Assembly (NCBI GenBank): GCA_900546745.1
Contig: URDT01000010.1
Span: 1-47,415, forward strand
Direction: 5' to 3'
Source of the DNA: an uncultured Mycoplasmatota bacterium
GTDB taxonomy: Bacteria; Bacillota_I; Bacilli_A; RF39; UBA660
Length of the DNA: 47,415 nucleotides
Position numbers and translations under genes: made by a program. The notes below the pieces were generated by a model. That model did no database searches, was not told the origin of the DNA, and saw only the letters and a program-made list of their open reading frames with translations. Positions 10,961-19,552 of the stretch are shown one piece after another. Numbering within the stretch: position 1 is the stretch's first letter; each line of letters starts with the position of its first letter.

Positions 10961-11923
10961 TTCTAATTCATCAATACTAACAATTGGTAATGTAATATTT
11001 TCTTCCATGCATAATTTAATAAATTTTTCTCTGAATTTTGTTAATTCTTTTATTATACTATCAGGATAAATTCTTTTACTATTTCTGATAGCATTATAAA
11101 CATCTAACACATTTACTTCTTTTCTATTCTGAAATAAAGCTTCGGAAAAGGCAGCAGTTAACACCGAAAAAGCAATATCTGGATACATTGCTGATAGACC
11201 ATAGACTCTTTTAAACTCAGATGTTGCACTAACGATAGATTCTAGTAACAATCCTGTAACGTAATCATTATATTTAAATTTACATCCTGTTTGTTTTTCT
11301 ATCTTAGGTAATGAACCCTTTAATATTTGCACGGTTACTTCTTCTGTTGGTTCTTCTACATCAATTCTTTCAAAACGTCTTAAGAAAGCTCTATCGCGAA
11401 TGATATAAGTATCATATTCATTTGTTGTAGTTGCACCAATTGCTTTAATATCCCCACGATCTAATCCTGGTTTTAGTATATTAGCAAGATCCATAGGTCC
11501 ATCTTCTCTTCCACCAATTAAGGTATGAATTTCATCAATAAAAATGATTGTTTTTGTTGCCTTTTTTAATTCATCAACCAGTAATTGAATTACTAGATCT
11601 TCATGACCATCCAATTCAATTTTTCCCGTCAAAGAAATAGAACTTAGTTTATATATTTTATATCCTTTTAACGCATCAGGTACTTCATTTCTTTGAATTA
11701 AATAAGCTAATCCTTCCACTATTGCTGTTTTACCAATTCCAGGTTTACCTATCAAAAGGGCAGATTTTTCAGGAGTCAGTAAAGTCATTATCAACTTTTT
11801 AATTTCTGTTTCTCTTGCAATTGCTGGATTTGTAATATAGGTTTTACTAGTTAATTCTTCTCCATACTTTTGTAAAACACTAAATGAAGGAGAATCAAAA
11901 TTTAAAACTTCAATATCATCCAT
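10949..11923 (-). CDS. Stand-alone AAA+ ATPase resembling the first ATPase domain of ClpB/ClpC
   Basis: The 324-residue protein contains one AAA+ module of the Clp/Hsp100 D1 type: Walker A GKPGIGKT (residues 59-66), Walker B IIFIDEIH (126-133), sensor-1 region GATTTNEY (163-170) and the arginine-finger segment RDRAFLRRFERI (176-187), then a helical lid domain. The Clp N-domain, middle domain and second ATPase domain are missing, as is any ClpP-binding loop. ClpB D1 normally begins at about residue 150 of an 850-residue protein, so this is a free-standing single-ring ATPase or a D1 relic. I start at 11923, preceded by GGAGGAG. That ATG overlaps the stop of the thioredoxin-like lipoprotein by one base (TAATG), so both are made together. 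All catalytic residues look intact. Confidence 0.8.
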   Translation of the reverse strand: MDDIEVLNFDSPSFSVLQKYGEELTSKTYITNPAIARETEIKKLIMTLLTPEKSALLIGKPGIGKTAIVEGLAYLIQRNEVPDALKGYKIYKLSSISLTGKIELDGHEDLVIQLLVDELKKATKTIIFIDEIHTLIGGREDGPMDLANILKPGLDRGDIKAIGATTTNEYDTYIIRDRAFLRRFERIDVEEPTEEVTVQILKGSLPKIEKQTGCKFKYNDYVTGLLLESIVSATSEFKRVYGLSAMYPDIAFSVLTAAFSEALFQNRKEVNVLDVYNAIRNSKRIYPDSIIKELTKFREKFIKLCMEENITLPIVSIDELEKEV

Positions 11924-12387
11924 TATTTCTCCTCCAAGTAGCCACATTCTACTAAAAAGTCAATAAGTTCTTGTTCATCTTTGTCTCCTACCATTTTTGT
12001 ACTATATTTTCCATCTTTGATATAAACCATTGTTGGAGTCCCCGTTACAAATGTTTTATTTTCTACAATAGAAGATTCCTTTTCTGATAAATCAGCTAAA
12101 TTTAATCCATAGATATTTAGATTATAATGTGAGATAACTTCTTTTAATTTAGGTTCAAATGTCTCACAGTGAGAACAACCCGTTCTCCATAATAGAAGAA
12201 TAAAAGAATCATTATTCTTAATTTTTTCACTATATTCATCATAAGTAAGAGAATTGTATGTTGTATAAGTTTTATTTTCTATTTTTTGTTCTTTTGTAAC
12301 ATTGTATTTACTATAAAGACTATTATCATTACATCCTGTAAATAACATAAAACATGTTAATACTACCGCTAAAGTTACTTTTTTCAT
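11923..12387 (-). CDS. Thioredoxin-like lipoprotein with CSHC active site
   Basis: The 154-residue protein has a lipoprotein signal with lipobox FTGC (Cys19), so it sits on the outer face of the membrane. The rest is a thioredoxin fold: a strand FILLLW, then the redox motif CSHC (Cys71-Cys74) after RTG, and the cis-proline loop TGTPTM (Pro118). Such proteins form, isomerise or reduce disulfides in exported proteins. The ATG at 12387 is preferred because it directly begins the Lys-Lys signal peptide; ATGs at 12402 and 12396 lie within the ribosome binding region. The stop overlaps the AAA+ start. CSHC is unlike the CGPC of housekeeping thioredoxin, so the direction of electron flow is open. 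Confidence 0.85.
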   Translation of the reverse strand: MKKVTLAVVLTCFMLFTGCNDNSLYSKYNVTKEQKIENKTYTTYNSLTYDEYSEKIKNNDSFILLLWRTGCSHCETFEPKLKEVISHYNLNIYGLNLADLSEKESSIVENKTFVTGTPTMVYIKDGKYSTKMVGDKDEQELIDFLVECGYLEEK

Positions 12388-12449
12388 ATCCACCATCCTC
12401 ACTGTTATTATACAATAAAATTAATTATAAATAAAGCAGTCATTAAAAA

Positions 12450-12468
12450 AAACTCTTTCTCAGAGTTT
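12450..12468 (-). terminator. terminator of the triple-LysM gene
   Basis: Minus-strand hairpin AAACTCT/AGAGTTT with 5-base loop followed by T8; the gene's TGA stop (12468-12470) touches the stem. Confidence 0.75.
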
Positions 12469-12911
12469 CATTTATATATAATCATTTGGTCATCTTCTAA
12501 ATATAAAGTTTCATTTTGATTTAATAAATCCAATACATTTACATTTAATTTTTCTGCTACTGATGTAATTGTATCCCCATTTTCTGTAATATAAAATTTA
12601 TAATTTTTGGTAGGAATTAGTATTTCTTGATTAGGATAAATATAACTGCTTGCTTCAAGTCCATTTAATTTTGCTATCATATCTACAGTTGTATTATATC
12701 GTTTCGCTATTTCATACAAGCTATCTCCTGGTTGAATTACATATTTTGTGAAACGATCATCCACCATCGGAACAATTAAAAAGCTTCCTGGTCTTAATGA
12801 TACACTGCCTTTAATACCATTAATTTTTTTTAATGTCTCTACATCTGTATTCAATTTATTTGCAATAGACTCTAATGTTTCAGAGTTTTCTACTTGATAA
12901 ATTTTATACAT
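12468..12911 (-). CDS. Triple LysM-repeat protein (cytoplasmic or spore-associated)
   Basis: A 147-residue protein consisting of three LysM repeats: about residues 2-48 (YQVENSETLESIANKL), 54-99 (YVIQPGDSLYEIAKRY) and 105-146 (FYITENGDTITSVAEKL). LysM binds N-acetylglucosamine polymers such as peptidoglycan. There is no signal peptide or catalytic domain. In spore formers, LysM proteins without signal peptides (for example SafA- or YaaH-like) are made in the mother cell and bind the forespore cortex, so this may be a spore coat or cortex protein. The first and third repeats are more divergent than the second. Confidence 0.8.
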   Translation of the reverse strand: MYKIYQVENSETLESIANKLNTDVETLKKINGIKGSVSLRPGSFLIVPMVDDRFTKYVIQPGDSLYEIAKRYNTTVDMIAKLNGLEASSYIYPNQEILIPTKNYKFYITENGDTITSVAEKLNVNVLDLLNQNETLYLEDDQMIIYK

Positions 12912-12955
12912 CTAATCACCTCAATATAATATATGAGATAGATTAAAATAGGTGT

Positions 12956-14212
12956 TTATGGAATTTTATAGCCATAAAATTTTAAGGAATCATTAAATTT
13001 CAATTCATTAGATTTTATCAACTTTTGGGTTCCTATTAAATCTTGATAAATTTTAATGTAATTTTCTTCTTTATATATAATATAGTCCTCTATATATTGA
13101 ATCTCTTCTATATTAGAAGTTTCAAAAAGATAAGTTAATTCTTTTGTATTTTCAATATTAGCTCGATATACTTTATAATTTTCTTTCACTTTCTCATATA
13201 AATAATAATATCCTGTAGTCTTTGTACGGTAACAGTCTACTCTTTCATATTCTTTTCCATTTAAATTAGAAGAAACAGTATAGTAATTAAATTTCATTTT
13301 AGGAGAATAGTTTTGCTCTTTCCAAGTACCGTTGTCATAATATTGTAATCCATGATCTGTATTACCAACTTCAACAACATTTTTGATTTGGATGTTAATT
13401 TCGTATTGTTTTTTACTAGCAGTATCTACTAAATAAATAGAGTTATCTACTACTCCATTAATATAAGAATACATAGAAATAGCTTTATTGGAAATGATTT
13501 TTTGTTGTTTTCCATTTTGGATATTGATTAAATAAAATTCGTGAAATTCATAATTTTCATTATAATCAGCAACAATGTAATAATTTTTTACATAAGCGCT
13601 GATTGTTTTTGTATAAATATCCTTTTCAAATAATTCTTTGGTTTTTATCTTTGATTTAGAATTCAAATAAGATATTCCTTTATATGATTCTATGCCAAAC
13701 AACATTTTTTTAGGAAAATTGGAATATACCGTCATATGATTATCCTGTGATAGAACTTTGTCATTTTCTAAATATGAATTCATAGAATATAATGAAATCG
13801 ATTTCGCAAATTGATCTAAATTACTATCCTTTCCTTGTATTATATGATATGGATAATCTATGTCATTTGATTTACAAATTATATCGGAAAATAACTTATT
13901 TTTTTTGGCAATAGGTAAAAGACAGGTATATTGATCATCTTGATAATATTTAATATCTTGAATTGTTTTTGTACCCTGTTGTAATTTTTGATAGGTTTTA
14001 AAAGTAAAAGTAAGATCGTTAACCTTTATTTCAAAGTAATAATAATTGGGTTGTTTTTTTATATTCTGCTTTTTTATTTCTTTAACACTAAATTCATAGT
14101 CATTTTTTATTATATATTTTGTTTCATAACCCTTAGAAAAATTCAAAAAAGAAATTTGTAATGCTATATATATTATAGATAAAAAAATTAAAAATTTTGT
14201 TAATTGATTCAT
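12956..14212 (-). CDS. Membrane-anchored extracellular protein, possible beta-propeller
   Basis: A 418-residue protein with an N-terminal membrane anchor or uncleaved signal (about residues 3-22) and a large extracellular region rich in Tyr, Asn and Lys. Repeated beta-strand pairs ending in short turns (for example YYIVADYNENYEFHEFY, NSIYLVDTASKKQYEI, TGYYYLYEKVKENYKVY) suggest a propeller-like fold, but I recognise no family. I start at 14212, giving a 4-base ATGA overlap with the patatin gene; the longer frame would add a non-hydrophobic N-terminus. The overlap suggests co-expression with the lipase. Function unknown. Confidence 0.7.
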   Translation of the reverse strand: MNQLTKFLIFLSIIYIALQISFLNFSKGYETKYIIKNDYEFSVKEIKKQNIKKQPNYYYFEIKVNDLTFTFKTYQKLQQGTKTIQDIKYYQDDQYTCLLPIAKKNKLFSDIICKSNDIDYPYHIIQGKDSNLDQFAKSISLYSMNSYLENDKVLSQDNHMTVYSNFPKKMLFGIESYKGISYLNSKSKIKTKELFEKDIYTKTISAYVKNYYIVADYNENYEFHEFYLINIQNGKQQKIISNKAISMYSYINGVVDNSIYLVDTASKKQYEINIQIKNVVEVGNTDHGLQYYDNGTWKEQNYSPKMKFNYYTVSSNLNGKEYERVDCYRTKTTGYYYLYEKVKENYKVYRANIENTKELTYLFETSNIEEIQYIEDYIIYKEENYIKIYQDLIGTQKLIKSNELKFNDSLKFYGYKIP

Positions 14213-15360
14213 AAATTTTCTCCTAATATTATCTTTAAATATATCGCACATTCATATTCTTGAGAAAATATTTTTATCAAATTCTTTGTTTTACTTTGAT
14301 CTTTATCTAAAAGGTAATAAATATATTGGACAATTGCTTTAGAAGAAATAAATTCTTTTAAATTTTTTTCTGTTAATATTTTTTCAATTTCCAAATTATC
14401 TTTAAATTCTAAAAATCTTTTTTTCAAAATTTTATTGAAATGATACATTGTATAAATAAGTTCTTCATTCATTTCAAAAATAGTACCTAGTTTTTCTATT
14501 GTTTTAAGTAGTGATTTTTCTGTTATTTTTTTATTTTCATATTGTTTCCATTTTTCTTTAAGTTGAAGATAAAAATTTGTTATTTGTCCTTTTTGAAAAG
14601 TATATAAATTACCATCTAATTTTCCAAAAATTTTCATCGTATCGTTAAAACCAAGTTGAATTGCTCTATTTGCTTCTTTTGAATCAAATACAAGAAAGGA
14701 TCCAATATTATTACGTGGACTAATTGTTGTTATTTTAATGTTTTGATTTTTTACTCTTCTTTTAATACCAACTTCTTTTAAATCTACAGCAATAATTTCT
14801 TCTGCTCCCATAGAAATTGCCAAATTAATTGGTAAATTGTCAAATACGCCACCATCTATATATTCAATATCATCGATATTTTTCTTTTTAAAAGCAGGAT
14901 AACAAGAAGCAGAAGCTATTAAATAATCTTTCATATCTAAAGGATCTATTTCTTTTTTTGTCAACAATATTGGTTTTAAATTACTTGCCTTTACAGTAAC
15001 AATCCCCATATCTATATTAGAACGATATATTTTTTTTAAATTTAAAGCTTCTTCTACAGTATTTTCCAGTTTATTAATTTTCATTCCACCGTTACGAATT
15101 CCTTTTGCATACGCTTTTAAAACATTGCCTTTTTTTGAAGTATCAATCGTTTCATCTAATACATCTTCAAACTCTAAGTTTTGCCATAAATTCAAAGCGC
15201 TATGAAAAGTTTTTTGTGTCATTAAAGCAGCGTTTAAAGCGCCAACACTAGTACCTGTTACAATATCATATTTCACATTTAGTTTTCTAAGTGCTTTCCA
15301 AACTCCAATTTCATAAGCACCTTTGGAACCACCGCCAGATAAAACTACACCTAATTTCAT
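14209..15360 (-). CDS. Patatin-like phospholipase (RssA/YvdO-type)
   Basis: This 383-residue protein belongs to the bacterial patatin-like acyl hydrolases, which cleave membrane lipids. The catalytic parts are complete: oxyanion hole GGGSKG (residues 9-14), nucleophile elbow GTSVG (Ser38) and the DGG motif (Asp169). The patatin core covers about residues 1-215; the C-terminal 170 residues are helical, charged and not recognised. There is no signal peptide, so it acts in the cytoplasm or on the inner membrane face. It is the first gene of a pair with the anchored protein at 12956 (4-base overlap). The start follows GGTGAT. Confidence 0.92.
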   Translation of the reverse strand: MKLGVVLSGGGSKGAYEIGVWKALRKLNVKYDIVTGTSVGALNAALMTQKTFHSALNLWQNLEFEDVLDETIDTSKKGNVLKAYAKGIRNGGMKINKLENTVEEALNLKKIYRSNIDMGIVTVKASNLKPILLTKKEIDPLDMKDYLIASASCYPAFKKKNIDDIEYIDGGVFDNLPINLAISMGAEEIIAVDLKEVGIKRRVKNQNIKITTISPRNNIGSFLVFDSKEANRAIQLGFNDTMKIFGKLDGNLYTFQKGQITNFYLQLKEKWKQYENKKITEKSLLKTIEKLGTIFEMNEELIYTMYHFNKILKKRFLEFKDNLEIEKILTEKNLKEFISSKAIVQYIYYLLDKDQSKTKNLIKIFSQEYECAIYLKIILGENL

Positions 15361-15421
15361 AACATCACCATTTTTATTATACTATTTTTTATAGAAATTC
15401 AACATACTTAGGTGTTTAATT

Positions 15422-15451
15422 CACACCATTTTTATTATTTTTCATATTTTA
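15422..15451 (+). promoter_or_regulatory. sigma-K-like promoter of the cotZ-like gene
   Basis: The sequence CATATTTTA (15443-15451) fits the sigma-K -10 pattern CATANNNTA exactly. An AC-rich -35 (CACACC, about 15422-15427) lies about 16 bases upstream. Sigma-K is the late mother-cell factor that drives coat genes, which matches the gene downstream. Confidence 0.45.
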
Positions 15452-15480
15452 TATTGAAAACAAAAGAAGGGGTGGATTAT

Positions 15481-15903
15481 ATGTGTAATAATAACAATGA
15501 CTCTTGCTGCATCGCTGAAGTGTTAAAAGTAATTTGTGTATTACAACAAAATGCTAACTGTGGTGATGCTTGCTTAGACACTTGTGATAGAGGTTTTCTA
15601 GGATGCTCTGTATCTAGCTTAAATTGTAATACTCGTCCAATTTCATTATATACAACAGGTAGTAATGGAACACCATTAGCAATGCCTATTAGTAAAGATC
15701 CTGCAATTACTACTACATCAACTGTATTTAGAGTAGAAAAAATTGATGATGGTTGTGCAACATTTAGAGTTTTAGCAACAAATACTGATCAAACAGAAGT
15801 TGAAACAATACCTTATATTGGTACAAATTCTTTCTTCACTATGAATTTAAATTGCTGTTGTATACTTAGATGTTTAAACGATACATACGTTGAATGTCTA
15901 TAA
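15481..15903 (+). CDS. CotY/CotZ-family spore coat protein
   Basis: A 140-residue cysteine-rich protein of the CotY/CotZ type, structural proteins of the spore crust that polymerise through disulfides. Features are N-terminal clusters (SCC, C, NCGDACLDTCDRGFLGC), the central FRVEKIDDGCATFRVL and the C-terminal block PYIGTNSFFTMNLNCCC-ILRC that is typical of the family. About 15 cysteines in 140 residues is extreme compared with neighbours. I chose the ATG at 15481, which follows GGGGTGG; the longer frame from 15412 crosses the predicted promoter. A strong terminator follows. It is direct evidence for endospore formation in this organism. Confidence 0.85.
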   Translation: MCNNNNDSCCIAEVLKVICVLQQNANCGDACLDTCDRGFLGCSVSSLNCNTRPISLYTTGSNGTPLAMPISKDPAITTTSTVFRVEKIDDGCATFRVLATNTDQTEVETIPYIGTNSFFTMNLNCCCILRCLNDTYVECL

Positions 15904-15914
15904 TTTTTTAACAC

Positions 15915-15938
15915 AAAAGGGTTTTAAATAACCCTTTT
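15915..15938 (+). terminator. terminator of the cotZ-like gene
   Basis: Hairpin AAAAGGGTT/AACCCTTTT with a 6-base loop followed by T-rich sequence. Confidence 0.9.
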
Positions 15939-16015
15939 TATTTTTAAGACTATTTTAGACTACCATAAATATTTCAATCTTTTCCAAAATATAATGAAAA
16001 AATAGAGGTGATTAT

Positions 16016-16249
16016 ATGGCCTATAGAAGATTAAAGGATCTACGAGAGGATCATGATCTAACGCAAGCTGAATTAGCTGGAATACTAAACATTTCTCAAA
16101 GAGGATATTCACACTATGAAACAGGAAACAATGACATTCCAACTGAAATTTTAATTAAGCTTGCTAATTACTATAATGTCAGTATAGATTATATATTGGA
16201 GCGTACTAATCAAAAAGAACATAAAAAAGAGACTATTTTGTCCCATTAA
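16016..16249 (+). CDS. Small Xre/Cro-type transcription regulator
   Basis: A 77-residue protein that is almost entirely one HTH_3 domain: LKDLREDHDLTQAELAGIL is helices 1-2, SQRGYSHYETGNNDIP the recognition helix and turn, and LIKLANYYNVSIDYIL the last helices. There is no effector domain. GAGGTG precedes the ATG. Its last bases overlap the stop of the convergent gene at 16246, with no terminator between them. It may regulate neighbouring genes, but no operator is evident to me. Confidence 0.92.
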   Translation: MAYRRLKDLREDHDLTQAELAGILNISQRGYSHYETGNNDIPTEILIKLANYYNVSIDYILERTNQKEHKKETILSH

Positions 16250-16557
16250 TTAACAAATTTAATATCTAATATATCTGAAATTTTAATCAATTCATTATCT
16301 AATGTTATTAAGTTGCCATTGCTTTGGCCAATTATTTTTTTTATTATTTTTTTATCTGCAAATGTAATTTCAACTTCAGCTTTATAAACATATCTTGGAG
16401 AAGCAAATATCTCTTTGATTTTTTGTTCTACACTTTTTTTATTTTTTTCTTGTTCAATTTCTGGTTTATAGTCTTCACTTGATGTTTTAAAATAGGTTGT
16501 GTTATTTTCTAATTTTTTGTCTATTTTATTTGCAAAAACTTTAGGAATTTGTTTCAT
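16246..16557 (-). CDS. Small protein of unknown function
   Basis: A 103-residue charged protein without signal or membrane segment. The first half is Lys/Glu-rich and probably helical or disordered; the second half (YKAEVEITFADKKIIKKIIG to the end) looks like a compact beta domain. I do not recognise the family. It is preceded by AGGTGAT and overlaps the Xre gene tail-to-tail by 4 bases. The well-formed ribosome binding site and codon use support a real gene. Confidence 0.65.
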   Translation of the reverse strand: MKQIPKVFANKIDKKLENNTTYFKTSSEDYKPEIEQEKNKKSVEQKIKEIFASPRYVYKAEVEITFADKKIIKKIIGQSNGNLITLDNELIKISDILDIKFVN

Positions 16558-16603
16558 TCTATCACCTCATACTTCATTTTATGATTTTGCTCTTGTTTCC
16601 ATA

Positions 16604-17404
16604 CTATTTATTTAAAAAATAAGAGGATATAAGTCCAATTATAAATAAAATAATACCTACTACTAGATTATATATATTAAAAGATATAGACAAAGTTTGT
16701 TTTGTTAATAAGTATAAAGATCCTATTGTCAATGATACTACGATTAAGTATAATTGTTGATGATATTTTTTAAATAATAAATTTAAAATAAAAGATACAA
16801 GGTAAACTCCTATTATTAAACCGAATAAATAAAAAGGAAGATAAATTGTGAAAGGGTTTGAAAATAATTCTAAAATAAAATAATAATAACCAAGAATCAT
16901 AAATGTAGCTGTTCCACTAATACCGGGAACAATTGTTGTAATTGCTTCTAATATTCCAATCCAGACAATAGTTAAAAAAGAAGAAAGCTCGTTGGTCGGC
17001 ATAAACTGAGAAGTAGATTCTTTTGATTCTAATATAAAAATTAGAAATATTGGAATCAAAAATAGAAAAATATCTTTTATACTTTTAACTTTAGTTTGTT
17101 TATAAATGCCTGGTATTACACCCAAAATTAACCCAATAATAAGAAGCATTGTATAAAAGTAATAATGATTTAAAAAATAGACCAATAATCTGCTTCCTAA
17201 TAGAAAGGCAACAAAAATTCCTAATGAAAGTTTTCCTAAAAAAAAGGCATTATCTTTAAAATGATGAAATATATGACTAATTCTTTCTAGGCAATCTTCA
17301 TATACATTAAAAATAATAGCTAATAAACTTCCACTTACTCCTGGAATAATTTTTCCAATTCCAATCATAAAACCTTTTAAAATTAAAATTAAAGTATTTT
17401 TCAC
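16604..17404 (-). CDS. DUF368 membrane protein, probable undecaprenyl-phosphate translocase (PopT type)
   Basis: The 266-residue protein has about eight membrane segments and the two inverted-repeat signatures of DUF368: IGIGKIIPGVSGS near residue 15 and TTIVPGISGTATFMILGYY near 160. DUF368 proteins were recently assigned as polyprenyl-phosphate transporters that return undecaprenyl phosphate to the cytoplasmic face for cell-wall synthesis. The start is a GTG at 17404 with AGGTGAT upstream. It is read alone and diverges from the pilin-like gene. Family call firm; substrate from family knowledge. Confidence 0.88.
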   Translation of the reverse strand: MKNTLILILKGFMIGIGKIIPGVSGSLLAIIFNVYEDCLERISHIFHHFKDNAFFLGKLSLGIFVAFLLGSRLLVYFLNHYYFYTMLLIIGLILGVIPGIYKQTKVKSIKDIFLFLIPIFLIFILESKESTSQFMPTNELSSFLTIVWIGILEAITTIVPGISGTATFMILGYYYFILELFSNPFTIYLPFYLFGLIIGVYLVSFILNLLFKKYHQQLYLIVVSLTIGSLYLLTKQTLSISFNIYNLVVGIILFIIGLISSYFLNK

Positions 17405-17443
17405 AAAATCACCTAATTCAGTATATTAATTCACAAAATAATA

Positions 17444-17472
17444 ATGACTTGTTTCTGTTTTCTTGGTATAAT
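17444..17472 (+). promoter_or_regulatory. sigma-A promoter of the pilin-like gene
   Basis: -35-like ATGACT (17444-17449), 17 bases, perfect -10 TATAAT (17467-17472), preceded by TTGG (weak extended -10). The ribosome binding site AGGAGG and ATG at 17498 follow. Confidence 0.65.
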
Positions 17473-17497
17473 ATATATAACTTTAGGAGGAATTAGA

Positions 17498-18589
17498 ATG
17501 AATATTAAAAATTTAGATAAAAGTTTAATGAAAAAACTTGGTATCATTTTAGGAATTATTATTGGTGCATTTTTAGTAATTATTATTTTTAAATTAATTT
17601 TTGGAGGACGTATTAGTTATTCACAAATTGAAAATAAAATGATTCAAAGTGCTAAAAAATATTATAATGATAATCCTGAAAAATTACCTTCTGTTGATAA
17701 AAGTATCGTTACAATTAATGCTTCTCAATTAACAGAAGAAAAATATTTAAAAGAATTAAATAAATTGACAAAAGACCGTTCTGCTACCTGTACAGGACAA
17801 GTTGATGTCATTAATAACAATGGGTATTATTTATATTCTCCCACTTTAAATTGTGGAAAGGCTTATCAAACAAAAAAACTAAAAGATGTATTAATGAAGG
17901 ACGTCGTAACTTCTAGTAATGGACTATATAACTATGGCGATTATTATATTTACCGTGGTGAGTATGTAAATAATCATGTTCGTTTTGCTGGAAAAGATTG
18001 GGTAATTTTACGTGTCAACAATGATGGTACTATTCGTTTGCTTGAATTAACAAAACGTAATAGTGTTGTGTGGGATGATCGATATAATTCAGACCGTGAA
18101 TCTACTGTCGGTATTAATGATTATAATGTTAGTAGAATTAAAGATACTATGAATGAAATTTATAATGATAAAGAGGAATTTTCTGATACTGATAAAGCAT
18201 ATATCTCTACTCAAAATCTATGTATTGGAAGAAGAAGTAGCGAAAATGCTACAGGACTTGATGGAACTTTAGAATGTTCTAACACAATGTCTGGGCAACC
18301 ATTAGGATTAATACAAGCTAATGAATTTTCAATTATTAGTTTAGATCCTAAATGTTCTAACATTGATGATATGGAATGTACAAATTACAATTATTTATCA
18401 AATTTAAATACTTATTGGACTATAACAGCAGATGCTGATAATACTTACAAGGTGTTTAAAAATTCTGGTAGTACTTTTTCTACTACTGCTTCATCAACAG
18501 CAATTCCTAGAGTTGTTGTTCAAATTGACTCACATGCAAATTACTTATCAGGAACTGGTACAGAGGATGATCCATACATCATTCAATAA
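17498..18589 (+). CDS. Pilin-like, single-anchor surface protein
   Basis: A 363-residue protein with a charged N-terminus, one hydrophobic helix (about residues 14-33), then YSQIENKMIQSAKKYY, as in pseudopilin-like proteins where a helix continues outwards from the membrane. Two conserved cysteine pairs are likely disulfides (CTG..LNCG; CIG..LECS..KCS..MEC). The middle GKDWVILRVNNDGTIRLLEL is a small beta domain seen in secreted proteins of related Bacillota. The C-terminus GTGTEDDPYIIQ is a recurring ending in this group. There is no canonical prepilin cleavage motif. Start at 17498 is set by AGGAGG. An IS element begins 22 bases after the stop, so its native terminator may be displaced. Confidence 0.7.
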   Translation: MNIKNLDKSLMKKLGIILGIIIGAFLVIIIFKLIFGGRISYSQIENKMIQSAKKYYNDNPEKLPSVDKSIVTINASQLTEEKYLKELNKLTKDRSATCTGQVDVINNNGYYLYSPTLNCGKAYQTKKLKDVLMKDVVTSSNGLYNYGDYYIYRGEYVNNHVRFAGKDWVILRVNNDGTIRLLELTKRNSVVWDDRYNSDRESTVGINDYNVSRIKDTMNEIYNDKEEFSDTDKAYISTQNLCIGRRSSENATGLDGTLECSNTMSGQPLGLIQANEFSIISLDPKCSNIDDMECTNYNYLSNLNTYWTITADADNTYKVFKNSGSTFSTTASSTAIPRVVVQIDSHANYLSGTGTEDDPYIIQ

Positions 18590-18611
18590 AAAAGAGAACG
18601 TAGGATAGTAC

Positions 18612-18641
18612 TACCTGTCAAGTACTCACTAAGTAAAAATA
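18612..18641 (+). repeat. terminal inverted repeat, orfB end of the IS
   Basis: Read inwards it matches about 23 of 30 positions of the repeat at 19821-19850. IS3-type ends carry TG; the TG at 18616-18617 would fit as the true tip. Confidence 0.6.
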
Positions 18642-18646
18642 TTTAA

Positions 18647-19552
18647 TTATGAATATATAAGTCTGTATTCAACAGGTGATAAATATCCAAGTTTCTTTTG
18701 AATACGTTCGTTGTTATACCAATGAACGTATTTTTTTATTTCTTCTTCGACCTCTTTTCTAGTTAGTTTATCAAATAGACAAAGCCATTCATGCTTTAAT
18801 TGCATAAACCAATTTTCTATAGGACAGTTTTCCCAGCAATGCCCACGATGGGACATACTTCTAGTAAATCCCATATTATTTGCTAATTCTACGTATTCGT
18901 AAGAAAAATATACTGCCCCTTGATCTGTATTAACTATTGCATCTTTGTTTGGATTTAAATCTTTATAACTATCTTTTATTAAATTAATATTATTGTAATT
19001 TGATGTTGAAAATGATACAATTTCAGTATTGAAGTAATCTTTGATAGCTGATAAGTAAAGAGTTCCATCTTTACATTTAATATAGCTTACATTGGATGAA
19101 TATTTTTGGTTAGGTATATCTGAATCAAAGTTACATTCAATTATGTATTGAGCCTTGTTTACAAGGTTCTTTTCTTTTGCTCTTGAAACCGATAATCCTT
19201 TTTTAGTTCTTTTAATAGTTATAATATTTAATACATGTTTATATCTTCTTATTAATTTATGGTTTAAAATTAAACCAAGTTTCTTTTGAATTGAATATTT
19301 TAATCTTATTGTTCCATAAATTCCTTTATTATTTTCGTGCTCTTCTAATATCACATCGGCAATTGATTGATCAAAATTATTAGCTATTGGGTTCCCTTTT
19401 TGACACCATTTATAATAACTTCTTCTATTTATATTTAAAACATTACATATTCTTGTAATAGGATGCTCACATTTTAATTTATCAATTATTTGATATTTTT
19501 CTATTTGTGTTGCTGAGAGCGGATTTCTATTAGAAGAGCATAGGATTTTTTT
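18647..19552 (-). pseudogene. IS3-family transposase OrfB, catalytic Asp lost
   Basis: The open frame extends from the slippery run at 19552 to the stop, about 301 codons. It begins with the typical OrfB start (PLSATQIEKYQIIDKL, then ITRICNVLNINRRSYYKW) and includes the rve integrase core. The second Asp (VNTDQGAVYFS) and Glu (CWENCPIENWF) of the DDE triad are present. The first Asp, normally in WVTDITY, is replaced: the segment reads YSSNVSYI. The frame itself is intact, so the loss is a missense change. In active relatives it would be made as an OrfAB fusion by -1 frameshifting at the A7 run. Confidence 0.8.

Noticed and set aside
12956..14251. Upstream start at 14251 for the anchored protein
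   Set aside because: It would lengthen the overlap with the patatin gene and mask the N-terminal membrane segment; the ATG at 14212 gives the common ATGA overlap.
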